Shown: piece by piece, positions 44,087-54,433 of the stretch
Layout: each line of letters begins with the position of its first letter
How positions within the stretch are numbered: the first letter of the stretch is position 1
Source: Neoechinorhynchus agilis
Lineage: Eukaryota; Acanthocephala
Length of the DNA stretch: 64,000 bases
NCBI GenBank assembly: GCA_051530055.1
Contig: CM121342.1
Location: forward strand, 10,664,001-10,728,000
Reading direction: 5' to 3'
The notes under the pieces: model-generated
What the model saw: the letters and a program-made list of their open reading frames with translations, nothing else
The model's database searches: none
Told to the model about the DNA's origin: nothing
Translations under genes and position numbers: made by a program

Positions 44087-44580
44087 TTTATCGCTACAAG
44101 GACCCAAAAAACGCTTTCCCTGCCAAGCATTCTAGAACCCACTAATCTTTGCAGATTAGATTGGCGTGGCTGTCTTCCTTGGCGGGAGGGAAAATGGTTG
44201 TTGTGGGATGCAACTTGTGTGGACACGTTGGCAAACTCCAACATCAGCCACTCGAAAAAAGGTTCAGGAGGAGCGACGACGGCGGCAGAGGAGCGGAAAT
44301 GCTCGAAATACAGGGAGCTAATCCGAAACTACCATTTTGTCCTCTTCGGTGTGGAAACGTATGGGGCCTTGGGAGGGTCGGCACTGGCCCTTGTGAAGGA
44401 CTTGGGGGAACGAATCAACGCGGCGACTGGAGAGCCAAGATCGACTTCGTTCCTAGCCCAAAAAATAAGCATTGCGGTGCAGTGGGGCAATGCGGCCAGC
44501 ATTTTGGCCAGCGCCGATGAATAGGAGCGGAGAGGTTGTAAACAATGCACAGATTGCGTATAAAAATTAAATGTCTTTTT
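44087..44580 (+). mobile_element. RLE-type LINE, C-terminal fragment (copy within block 2)
   Basis: Counterpart of 8284-8780: LPSILEPTNLCRLDW, WLLWDATCVDT, ETYGALGGSAL, ISIAVQWGNAAS. The RPDG motif is absent in both, so the loss predates the duplication. Confidence 0.8.
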
Positions 44581-44599
44581 TTAAAAATAAATAATCTTA

Positions 44600-45649
44600 T
44601 GGAAACTAAATCTGTTTATTATGACATAGAACCTGGCCGTACTCGTTTTTTCTCTAAATACGGTGTACCACAGGGATCTCCATTGTCCCCTACTCTGTTT
44701 CTAATTGTAATTATATATTTTTAAGAATATTGTGGCTAAATCAAAATCGGTGTACCCTCTGATTTACGCAGATGACATTTTTTATCTTTTGTAAACGTAA
44801 AAGTAGGACTTTCCTCTTAAATCATATAGATTCCTTTTTAATAAGGTTACAGAACAGCCTCAAGGAAGGTAATTTAGTCGTTAATCCATCGAAAACAGTT
44901 ATCCTACCACAAGATCTGGCTTCGCATTCAACATTTTCAGCTTTTTTATTCAAGAGACACAACCGAATACTTGGCATAGATGAAATATCAAATAGGCAAC
45001 GTTTTTGATTAATTCCTCGCTCTCTGGAATATTTTATAAAGCAAGAAATCTCTTGAATCGTATGCTTCGCATTGGGCTCACTTTTAATTATATTTATAGA
45101 ATTTCAATTACGCTTTTAGGAGGTTCATTATGTTTCTTTGCAATGGGGCGTCCTCCTGAATTTCGATTGGCCTTTTTCAATCAGTTTATTAAAAAAACTG
45201 AGTCTCCTCCCGACCTCACATCGTATTGTTTACTAAAATCTGGTATTATTCTCCTCATTTTCCAGCCAATAAATTTTTATTTTTTAAGAATGAAATTTAT
45301 TTAGTCTCTTTAAAAGCGAAGGCACTAAATATCAAACCTGATCATATTCTGATAAAACTTAATCTCACCAAGAAGCTTGACTTTTATATTTTATTCACTA
45401 ATTTAATTCAAAAGGACAAACTGGAAATTATTGTGTAATTGAGTCTTTATTTTAGACCAGTAAACAGGTCAGTTTTTTCTATGGAGGGAAAGGAGGAGTC
45501 CGGGGAGTACTGAGATCTACTCTAACTCGAGACTTCCTTTCTCGTCTTACTACTAACATATACATTGAGATTTGGATAATGTATGCAAATTCACAGATTC
45601 TTTAAAAAAGACATTGAATATATGCGCAACAAATAAATAAATATAAAAT
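44600..45649 (+). mobile_element. LINE-C-type RT and C-terminal fragment (block 2)
   Basis: Counterpart of 8800-9904. GVPQGSPLSPTLF and IYADDI are readable across frames, then NLVVNPSKT and GRPPEFRLAFF (here MGRPPEF). It lacks about 30 bases near 44912 and about 30 near 45205 relative to the first block. Tail AAATAAATAAAT near 45640. Confidence 0.75.
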
Positions 45650-45930
45650 CACACATTTGTGTCATCAAATTCAATTTGCTTTCCACAGTTCCTAACATGA
45701 TTGGCTATTGCCAGGGAAGCATCGTAACGCCTAAATGATTTTTGTGTTGTGCGATCCCTTTCTTTAGTCTTGGTTTGATTTCTACCACAAATTTAGCTGA
45801 GCAGTCTTTGCAGTGGGCAGCGTATGTAACTTCATGCTTTTCACATTTTGACTTATTTTTAAGGATGCCTGCAAGGTTTTACCACCGTTTTGTAGTACAC
45901 AAAATTATCGTCTTGTCGCAGGGAAGGCAA
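45650..45930 (-). pseudogene. Penelope-like GIY-YIG fragment in unit 1
   Basis: Minus-strand remains of the GIY-YIG domain as in 48606-48895. Decayed, no RT attached. Confidence 0.5.
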
Positions 45931-46985
45931 ATCTCATTTAAGATCCGATGGGAACAAGTGAACGCCCGATAGTATTGCAGATTCCGAAGTGTAGGATTCA
46001 AAGTAAACGCCTGTTGATAAGGGTCTTAAACTTGGCTTGAAGGTCAAATGTTTTTTTCGGGTGAATATCTCGGAGTATTTCGATAATTTGTTTATTCCGA
46101 CGAACCGTCCTCCAGTTCCTTAGGGGACTCTCTTATACTACAATTGATTGGCACAGAGCATAAAGGGGCTTTAGGGTGCACGCATTGAACGCGAAATGCT
46201 GATTTAGCGAATGAATGTAAACGGGATTTCGTCGAGGGTCGTCGTAAACACACGTATCAAATCTCCAAGTTTCGCCACTATCATGGGTTTCGCTGATCGA
46301 GGGATACGCCGGATTAAGCGAACGTTCCGTCCTATGAGGTTCCTTAGTGCAGTCAAATCTTAATTGACCGGAATGATTGTGGGTATAATATTTTCCGGGC
46401 AGCAGTAGTTTAAAATGTAATCCTACGAAGGATATCGCTGGATATTATGGGTTATGTTTTTTCGGTGAAAATGTTTCAAAAATCGGACAACCTAAAAATT
46501 AAGTTTGGGGCAAATAATTTAATTTTATGCATCATTAGAATACGAGCGACGTATTTCGACTTTCTCCGTCCGTGATTTACGTTGGCTTAAAACAAGAACT
46601 TCAATTTTCCAGAACTTTTGAATGATTGAAAAAGGTCTCCAAAGTTGTCCATTGGTTATTGTTTTTCCGGTAGGACAATTTGTTTTCTTGTCCTCAAAAT
46701 TTTGGGAGCTAAGACTTAAAGAGTTATATTGTATTTTTGATAAAACCAAGAGGATGCCTTTTTACCTTGAAACATATCATCTAACCAACACGAGTTTAGG
46801 AGTAACGACAAATTCTCCTGAACGATTTGTTAATGGAAGCTTTTTCCGCTATTTTATCGTTAGACCACTGACGGCTATTGGTTGGATTTTCTAATTGTCG
46901 CTATGATTTTAATTATGATTCTTTTACACGCTAAACACGAAAATCGAATTCATCTTTATTTCGATAAGAATGTCTTGTTGCCATT

Positions 46986-48197
46986 CTACCCACTAACTAA
47001 AGATTTTGGTTCCACTGAACTTCCAAGAGTATTTTTAACTTTTACATACACTGGTTCAATTAATTCTTTATGTTTTTTGTTTGCCACATGATTAATCATC
47101 TTTTCTAATATTTCAATGATTTGTGACGCTTGAACGTCTTCAGCTGTTATATCCTTTGCCATGATTTCCTGGAACATTCGACGAATCCAGTCTAGATTTC
47201 ATATCCTGTAATCCTTATGAAGTCCAATACGCAATCCTCTGCAATAAAATGACAAATCATGATTAATTGGTTTAAGCGATTCTTGGGTCCTTTCAATGGC
47301 CTCGGAACTTTTCTCACTGTGCGATGATCCTGCAGATTTAACAAGATTCTTTTTTCTGGGAAATAATTTCCTGGCTTTACAATTAAAAACGTATTTCCGG
47401 CGCTTTGGGGCAGCTATAACGACTTCTTTCTGATCCAATGATTCAGACATTTTCGCTGATTTGTCGTCGACGCTTTGGGCAGCGCTAGGTTCTTCGCTCA
47501 TTGGAAATGTGCGCTTTCTCTTCAGCGAGGCTTTTAACTCCTCAGAACTCTTTGCTGCGGCTAATCTTGCCTCTCGGATTGTTTCGCCGAATTTGTCGGC
47601 CAATTTCTGCATGAGGTATTTATACCGAATGTTTTTTGTATTATTATTCATCTGCAACAACATCGGAACTACTCCTGAGCACTGGATCTCCTGCGCAGAG
47701 AATTCTCCATAGATCATTTCTCCAAATACTCGGCATACCCAATCTCCGCTGATTATTGTAAAATTTTTGTCAATGCCGAAAGAGAGTTTATAGGCAATTT
47801 CTCCAAGCATTCCATTTTGCGTCGTCGTTTCTCCTCTTAAATTATCCTTTTTGGTTTTTTCTTTCATCAATATTTTATCTTTATTGTTTACCGGCTTTCT
47901 GCTAATTTCAGCCGAGCCTTTAGAAATCTTTTCATCACCACCTTTAGCCTTGGAGTCAGCCCTTGTTTGCCATTCACTGATGTTTGAGGATAATTGGACT
48001 TTAACTTCATGACCCGTATCCTGTGCCGGACGTTTGATTTCTGTATTTTCGAATGATTCTGAATTTTTTCTTTTGCGGTTCGCTACATTTTTATCTTCGG
48101 TTGAGGCTTTCGTCATATCTGAAGCTGATTGAAAATTCGCAGGTCGAGTTCTCGTTTCGTCTTCTTTGCCGATATTTGTTTCTTGAGCCTTGTTCAT
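46986..48197 (-). pseudogene. LEDGF-like gene, tandem copy 2
   Basis: Frames 48197-47199 (332 codons from MNKAQETN) and 47177-46986 (63 codons) correspond to residues 17-349 and 357-419 of the 419-aa protein. A stop (TGA, where the complete copy has GGA-type tryptophan-coding sequence near IWNLDW) splits domain 2, and an early stop removes the first ATG. Domain 1 is whole. Most differences from the 20-kb copy are single substitutions, and the frame is otherwise kept. Confidence 0.75.
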
Positions 48198-48605
48198 CGA
48201 TATTACTTTTATAGGAGTGATATGATCTCAGTTTGCATCATTCACGTTGCGCTTTTGAGACGGGAAATAACATTGTGTTTGTGTTTTCTCAATAGTACAT
48301 ATTTACTTGATTTTCCATGTTTATTGAAGTGACAAATAATAGAAAAACTAATTACAAAAATAATTTAAAGCTCAAGACGGTAAAAAACAATTCCAAATGT
48401 TTGCATAGAAAAAATAGATTCTTTATCGCAGTGTTATCCTGTGGACTAAATAAGTTCGGGCAACGGTTGCGCCTTTGTCCACTTGAACCCATGGAAAGCG
48501 CTGCATTGTTTTTCCCAACGGAAATTTAAAACTAATTATGGCTTTATTATTCGGTCCATCGGTTTAACTGAACAAGGCGATTAAGTAAATGCAGTTGAAC
48601 GCTTA

Positions 48606-48895
48606 TCACACATTCGCGTCATCAAATTTAATTTGATTTCCACAGCTCCTAACATGATTGGCTATTGCTAGGGAAGCACCGTAACGCCTAAATGTCTTTT
48701 GTGTTGTGCGATCCCTTTCTTTAGTCTTGGTTTGATTTCTACCACAAATTTAGCTGAGCTGTCTTTGCAGTGGGCCGCGTATGTAACTTCATGCTTTTCA
48801 CATTTTGACTTATTTTTAAGGATGCCTGCAAGGTTTTACCACCGTTTTGTAGTACACAAAATTATCGTCTTGTCGCAGGGAAGGCAAATCTCATT
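48606..48895 (-). pseudogene. Penelope-like GIY-YIG fragment in unit 2
   Basis: Clearest of the decayed set. On the minus strand: ICLPCDKTIILC, then CKDSSAKFVVEIKPRLKKGI with QHKR, then in the next frame ASLAIANHVRSCGNQIKFDD. These follow the order of the GIY-YIG domain in Penelope-like elements (PCxxC, YVGET-like, xxHKR, AxAxHxxxxxHxIxFDD). Confidence 0.6.
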
Positions 48896-49938
48896 TAAGA
48901 TCCGATGGGAACAAGTGAAGGCCCGGTAGTATTGCAGATTCCGAAGTGTAGGATTCGAAGTAAACGCCTGTGGAGAAGGGTCGGAAACTTGACTTGAAGG
49001 TCAAATGTTTTTTTCGGGTGATTATCTCGGAGTATTTCGATAATTTGTTTATTCCGACGAACCGTCCTCCAGTTGCTAAGGGCTCTCAAATACTACAATT
49101 GATTGGCACAGAGCATAAAGGGGCTGTAGGGTGCACTCATGGAACGTGAAACGCTGATTTAGCGAATGAATGTAAAGGGGATTTCGTCGAGGGTCGTCGT
49201 AAACGCACGTATCAAATCTCCAAGTTTCGCCACTATCATGGGTTTCGCTGATCGAGGGATACGCCGGATTAAGCGAACGTTCCGTCCTATGAGGTTCCTT
49301 AGTGCAGTCAAATCTTCATTGGCCGGAATGATTGTGGGTATAATATTTTCCGGGCAGCAGTAGTTTAAAATGTAATCCTACGAAAGATATCGCTGGATAT
49401 TATGGGTTATGTTTTTTCGGTGAAAATGTTTCAAAAATCGGACAACCTAAAAATTATGTTTGGGGCAAATCATTTAATTTTATGCATCATTATAATACGA
49501 GCGACGTATTTCGACTTTCTCCGTCCGTGATTTACGTTGGCTTAAAACAAGAACTTCAATTTTCCAGAACTTTTGAAAGATTGAAAAAGGTCTCCAAAGT
49601 TGTCCATTGGTTATTGTTTTTCCGGTAGGACAATTTGTTTTCTTGTCCTCAAAATTTTGGGAGCTTAGACTTAGAGTTATATTGTATTTTTGATAAAACC
49701 AAAAGGATGCCTTGTTACCTTGAAACATATTATCTAACCAACACGAGTTTAGGAGTTAAGACAAATTCTCCTGAACGATTTTTTAATGGAAGCTTTATCG
49801 GCTATTTTATCGTCCGATCACTGACGGCTATTGGTTGGATTTTCTAATTGTCGCTATGATTTTAATTATGATTCTTTAACACTCTAAATACAAAAATCGA
49901 GTTCATCTTTATTTCGAAAAAAATGTCTTGTTGCCATT

Positions 49939-51150
49939 CTACCCACTAACTAATGATTTTGGTTCCACTGAACTTCCAAGGGTATTTTTAACTTTTGCAT
50001 ACACTGGTTCAATTAATTCTTTATGTTTTTTGTTTGCCACATGATTAATCATCTTTTCTAATATTTCAACGATTTGTGACGCTTGAACTTCTTCAGCTGT
50101 TATTTCCTTTGTCATGATTTCCTGGAACATTCGACGAATCCAGTCTAGATTCCATATACTGTAATCCTTATGAAGTCCAATACGCAATCCTCTGCAATAA
50201 AACGACAAATCATGATTAATTGGTTTAAGCGATTCTTGGGTCCTTTCAATGGCCTCCGAACTTTTCTCACTGTGCGATGATCCTGCAAATTTAACAAGCT
50301 TCTTTTTTCTGGGAAATGATTTCCTGGCTTCACAATTAAAGACATATTTCCGGCGCTTTGGGGCAGGTATAACGACTTCCTTCTGATCCAATGATTCAGA
50401 CATTTTCGCTGATTTGTCGTCGACGCTTTGGGCAGCGCTAGGTTCTTCGCTCATTGGAAATGTACGCTTTCTCTTCAGCGAGGCTTTCAACTCCTCAGAA
50501 CTTTTTGCTGCGGCTAATCTTGCCTCTCGGATTGTTTCGCCGAATTTGTCGGCCAATTTCTGTATGAGGTATTTATACCGAATGTTTTTTGTATTATTGT
50601 TCATCTTCAACAACATCGGAACTATTCCTGAGCGCTGGATTTCCTCCGCGGAGAATTCTCCATAGATCATTTCTCCAAATACTCGGCATACCCAATCTCC
50701 GCTGGTTATTGTAAAATCTTTGTCAATGCCGAAAGAGAGTTTATAGGCAATTTCTCCGGCATTCCATTTTGTCGACGTTTCTCCTCTAAATTATCTCGTT
50801 TGGTTTTTTCTTTCATCAATATTTATATTCTTTATTGTTTACCGGCTTTCTGCTAATTTCAGCCGAGCCTTTAGAAATCTTTTCATCACCACCTTTTGCC
50901 TTGGAGTCAGCCTTTGTTTGCCATTCACTGATGTTTGAGGATAATTGGACTTTAACTTCATGACCCGTATCCTGTGCCGGACGTTTGATTTCTGTATTTT
51001 CGAATGATTCTGAATTTTTTCTTGCGGTTCGGTTAAGTATTTTTTATCTTCGGTTGAGGCTTTCGTCATATCTGAAGCTGATTGAAAATTTCGTGGTCGA
51101 GTTCTCGTTTCGTCTTCTTTGCCGATATTTGTTTCTTGAGCCTTGTTCAT
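49939..51150 (-). pseudogene. LEDGF-like gene, tandem copy 3
   Basis: Frames 51150-50839 (N-terminal 103 codons) and 50670-49939 (243 codons: from MIYGEFSAEE to the C terminus SLVSG). Small deletions between 50680 and 51040 shift the frame in the N-terminal half. Domain 2 is intact and closest to the 20-kb copy. The N-terminal half of domain 1 is out of frame. Confidence 0.75.
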
Positions 51151-51259
51151 CGATATTACTTTTATAGGAGTGATATGATCTCAGTTTGCATCATTCACGT
51201 TGCGCTTTTGAGACGGGAAATAACATTGTGTTTGTGTTTTCTCAATAGTACATATTTAC

Positions 51260-52435
51260 TTGATTTTCCATGTTTATTGAAGTGACAAATAATAGAAAAA
51301 CTAATTACAAAAATAATTTAAAGCTCAAGACGGTAAAAAACAATTCCAAATGTTTGCATAGAAAAAATAGATTCTTTATCGCAGTGTTATCCTGTGGACT
51401 AAATAAGTTCGGGCAACGGTTGCGCCTTTGTTCACTTGAAACCATGGAAAGCGCTCCATCGTTTTTCCCGACGGAAATTTAAAACTTATTATGGCTTTAT
51501 TATTCGGTCCATCGGTTTAACTGAACAAGGCATTTGAGATAAGGTATTGAAGAAGGTATAGTTGACTAATCACGTTCCCAATATAGAGAATCTTTATTAC
51601 GTACGCCACGCGATTCTATGCTAAAGGCTAAAATCATCTAAAAAATCCGTTGTTTAATTAACGGTTATTAAGTAATGATTTGTAAGGTGCGGAACAACTT
51701 CTTTGATTTTATTAACATTCACCGGTTACACACACAACAGCAAAACGTTTCAACAATCACCACCGTCCACGAAGAAGAGGCATCGCTCTCCCCTCAGTGG
51801 TCGCGATCACACTCGCTGCGTTTCCTCTTTGGATCGCGAGACCAATGTTTTGGCGTAGGAAGGCACCAGCTCCTGTATTTCCTTTCTTAGCCTGGAGTCT
51901 ACCCGATAAATCCTTCGTAAATCTAAGTGCCGAGCTACCGAGCGCACCAAGAGTCTCCACTCCGAAGGATACAAAAACGTGAGACCTACTTAATTCTTTA
52001 TATTTCGCCACTTTTCGATCCTCCGCGGAAGTAGCTGCTCTCCCCCTGGGGACTGCACCACAAACCTCCTGTTACTTGCCGCGAACGTGTCTGCACACGT
52101 GGCGTCCCAGAGAAAACACTTGCCTTCTCGCCACGGGAATACAGTTACGCCATCCGGACGAGGACCATCGAGTCGGCACTGGTTGCTCGGCTCTAAAATG
52201 TTTGGGACGTTCATCGCATTTAGGGCACGCGAAATTACGTCGTTCAATTCAGCATGCCGTGAGAAACGACCCCCTGATTTGTTGCAAACAAGACCATGTC
52301 TCCCCAGTGGATCCACGATCATTCCAAACTGGCAACGATGTTCGACACAAATCGATAGACCTAATCTGAGGGAAACTCCGATCCGAACTGCTTCGTCTAC
52401 GAGGAGTGTTCCTGCGAATGCAATGGGTAGCCACT
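51260..52435. repeat. Block duplicated from beside the forkhead gene, copy 2
   Basis: Counterpart of 13665-14840. It begins with the 260-bp repeat and ends inside the RLE-type LINE at AATGGGTAG. Confidence 0.9.
51720..52435 (-). mobile_element. RLE-type LINE, C-terminal half
   Basis: Minus strand: VGVSLRLGLSI-type start (here IGVSLRLGLSICVEH), the Cys/His cluster CVEHRCQFG and GRHGLVC, SRHAELN, EPSNQCRLDGPRPDGVT, WREGKCFLWDATC. Then in another frame come ETLGALGSSAL, FLRQNIGLAIQRGNAAS and the stop near 51757. It shares the frame break with 14105-15000. Cut at 52435, where unrelated sequence leads to the LTR fossil. Confidence 0.78.
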
Positions 52436-52482
52436 CAAATTTCAGAGTTACAAAAGGCCATCTCATCTTTTGCAAATGGTTC

Positions 52483-53184
52483 TTTAGCGGCGTCACGTGG
52501 AAAGAAGACAAGTTTTATTATTATATCTACATTGGTCAAATGCTTGTTGTCCTTCCTTCATTCGGCGAAAGGAAACTTCTTCCGGCTGCCCGTCATTCAC
52601 GTGTAAGAAGTCGCCGCCACATACCTCCCCTCCAGTGTCGCCGCACTAATCCGTTCCGTCCTGGAAACGTGCCGGTCTTTATACTTGACGACCGCAGCGA
52701 GTCGTCTGTTGCTTGAGAGGCGGTACCGGGGGCAGCACCGGATCAGTGATTTGTGGTACAAGACATGTTTGCAGCACCTTGTCGAAGGTGCTTTATCGCG
52801 TCTCGGCATCGTAAAGCTTCCTGCTGAAGGATAGAACTACCAGGTGCCGTCTTTGGCCCGTAGTTTGTGGGCTGCGCCGACTGCCAGTGCTGAGGCATCG
52901 GTGACATTGGCGAACGCTGCTTCCTTGTTGGATTGAGCAAGGAGGTCCGCGTGTCACGACGCTGCGCTGGGCCTGATGTCGAGCAACCGACTTGAACCTC
53001 GGTGTGATGACGGCGTGTTGCTGGCAGCTGGGCCTGGTCAGGAAGCTGACCAGGCCGGTCTCGTCGGGGTCACCAATTTAGCGGCGTCACGGAAAGAAGA
53101 CGAAGTATTTTAATATTATTATTATCTACATTGGTCAAATGCTTGTCGTCCTTCCTTCATTCGGCGAAAGAAGTCGCCGCCACA
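52483..53184 (-). mobile_element. Ty3/gypsy fossil with short terminal repeats, internally reduced
   Basis: Terminal direct repeats lie at 52483-52621 and 53077-53184, with GTTC on both outer sides (52479-52482 and 53185-53188) as a 4-bp target duplication. Read on the minus strand, the inner edge of the 5' repeat is followed by TTGGTGACCCCGACGAG, a primer-binding site complementary to the tRNA-Trp 3' end as in many gypsy-type elements. The interior has an RNase H-like trace (DASALAVGAA, SRKLYDAETR). Most of the interior is missing and it is plainly dead. The GC-rich composition differs from the neighbours. It separates two RLE-type LINE pieces of opposite orientation. Confidence 0.8.
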
Positions 53185-53185
53185 G

Positions 53186-54430
53186 TTCGGGTCACGGGCT
53201 TGACGGACTAAGGCCTCAGCACCTAAAGGACATGATGTCCTTTTCAACTGGTGAAGCAGCTCTCTCTCTAGGAAGTGCGCTTTCTAGAATAGTCGACCGC
53301 CTGACTGGAGAGGACCTGAACCCCGTTGCAAAGGACCTATTTTTCGGAGCCTCATTGTGTGCCCTCACAAAAAAAGAAGGTGTGATCCGTCCCATCGCCG
53401 TATCTTCGACGATACGCCGACTCGCAGGAAAAATTCTCTGCAAACGTATTACAGAGAAAACCGGACAGCAACTTTGTCCATTCCAACTGGGCTGCTGCAC
53501 ATCCTGCGGGGCGGAAGCTATTGTCCACTCGCTCCGAAACTTTGCTACGAGAAGCTCAGAGCCGTGCGTGATTCTTAAGTGCGATTTTCGGAACGCCTTT
53601 AACTTTCTCAATAGAGAAAACATGTTCTGCGCAATTAGGGATCACGCACCAGAAGCCTTCCAGTATTTTCTCAATGCCTACGGGACGGCGACTCCTTTGC
53701 TTTTCGAAGATTACCTCATTTGGTCCGAAAGAGGAGTGCAGCAAGGAGATCCCCTCGGTCCAATCTCATTCTCCCTAACAGTAAATCCAATAGCTCATTC
53801 TCTCCATTCCAGCTTCAACGCTTGGTACTTGGATGACACTACGCTCGGAGGTGATCCCTCCGTTGTACTGCGCGATTTGGAGACGCTGATTAGGGAGACC
53901 TCGAAGATGGGCATTGAGCTTAATGCTGGAAAATGTGAGCTCCTTGTACTGAATATTGGAGACGCCGCCAAAGTCAAAGAACTAATGGCTGGGTTCGAAG
54001 CCGTAGCTCCAGGCCTGAAACTCGTGACTCGGGAACAACTCAGCCTCCTGGGCAGTTGCGTCTTCGATTCAAATGTGGAAGATGAGATCGGCCATATCAT
54101 ACCGAAACTTTCGTTGCTGTGCGATAGGATGTGCGCTCTCTCGGCTCATGAAGCCTTGTTTCTCATAAAGAACGCGCTTTGTCCCCTTTGGGGTAGAGAC
54201 GTATGGAGCGCTCGGCAGCTCGGCACTCACTCTGCTCCAGGATCTCTCGAAGAAATTGAGAGAGGCAACCGGAGACTCAAGAGCAGGCGTATTCCTTCGA
54301 CAAAATATCTCGCTAGCAGTACAACGGGACAATGCTGCCAGCGTGATGGCGACGGTCGAGGAAGGACAAAAGCTGGAATTCGGCGGGAGGTGGTGAGTGT
54401 GTTAATTGTCGAGAGATGAAGATTGATTGA
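53186..54430 (+). mobile_element. RLE-type LINE: RT core fused to the C-terminal tip
   Basis: The best RT of this family: GLDGLRPQHLKDM, LCALTKKEGVIRPIAV, CPFQLGCCTSCGAEA, LKCDFRNAFNFLNR (first Asp), RGVQQGDPLGPISF, AWYLDDTTLGGD (second and third Asp) and NAGKCELLVL. It then has LSLLGSCVFDSNVEDEI and LFLIKNA. There it jumps to the terminal block (FVPFGVETYGAL, FLRQNISLAVQRDNAAS) in another frame, skipping the nuclease. It is therefore another deletion derivative, complementary to 14105-16137. The 426-codon frame is open from 53139 to 54419. Confidence 0.82.
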
Positions 54431-54433
54431 ATA

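Larger units (their letters stand above)
39307..45928. repeat. 6.7-kb segmental duplication, copy 2
   Basis: Counterpart of 3479-10183. Identity is very high over LINE-A (long runs without a difference) and lower near the edges. The right end passes into the 2.95-kb units. The left end is at the palindrome. Confidence 0.93.
45650..48555. repeat. 2.95-kb tandem unit 1 (Penelope fragment plus LEDGF-like gene)
   Basis: It repeats as 48606-51530 with an offset of about 2955. Order in each unit: Penelope GIY-YIG fragment, the 360-bp dispersed repeat, the gene's 3' flank, the LEDGF-like gene (minus strand) and the 260-bp repeat. The same gene part, without the first two pieces, stands alone at 19700-21955. 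Confidence 0.92.
48606..51530. repeat. 2.95-kb tandem unit 2
   Basis: Second unit of the tandem pair; see 45650-48555. Its right end continues into the block that also lies beside the forkhead gene (51260-52435). Confidence 0.92.

Noticed and set aside
52087-52716. 209-codon plus-strand frame
   Set aside because: Antisense of the RLE-type LINE running on into the LTR fossil; chance open frame.
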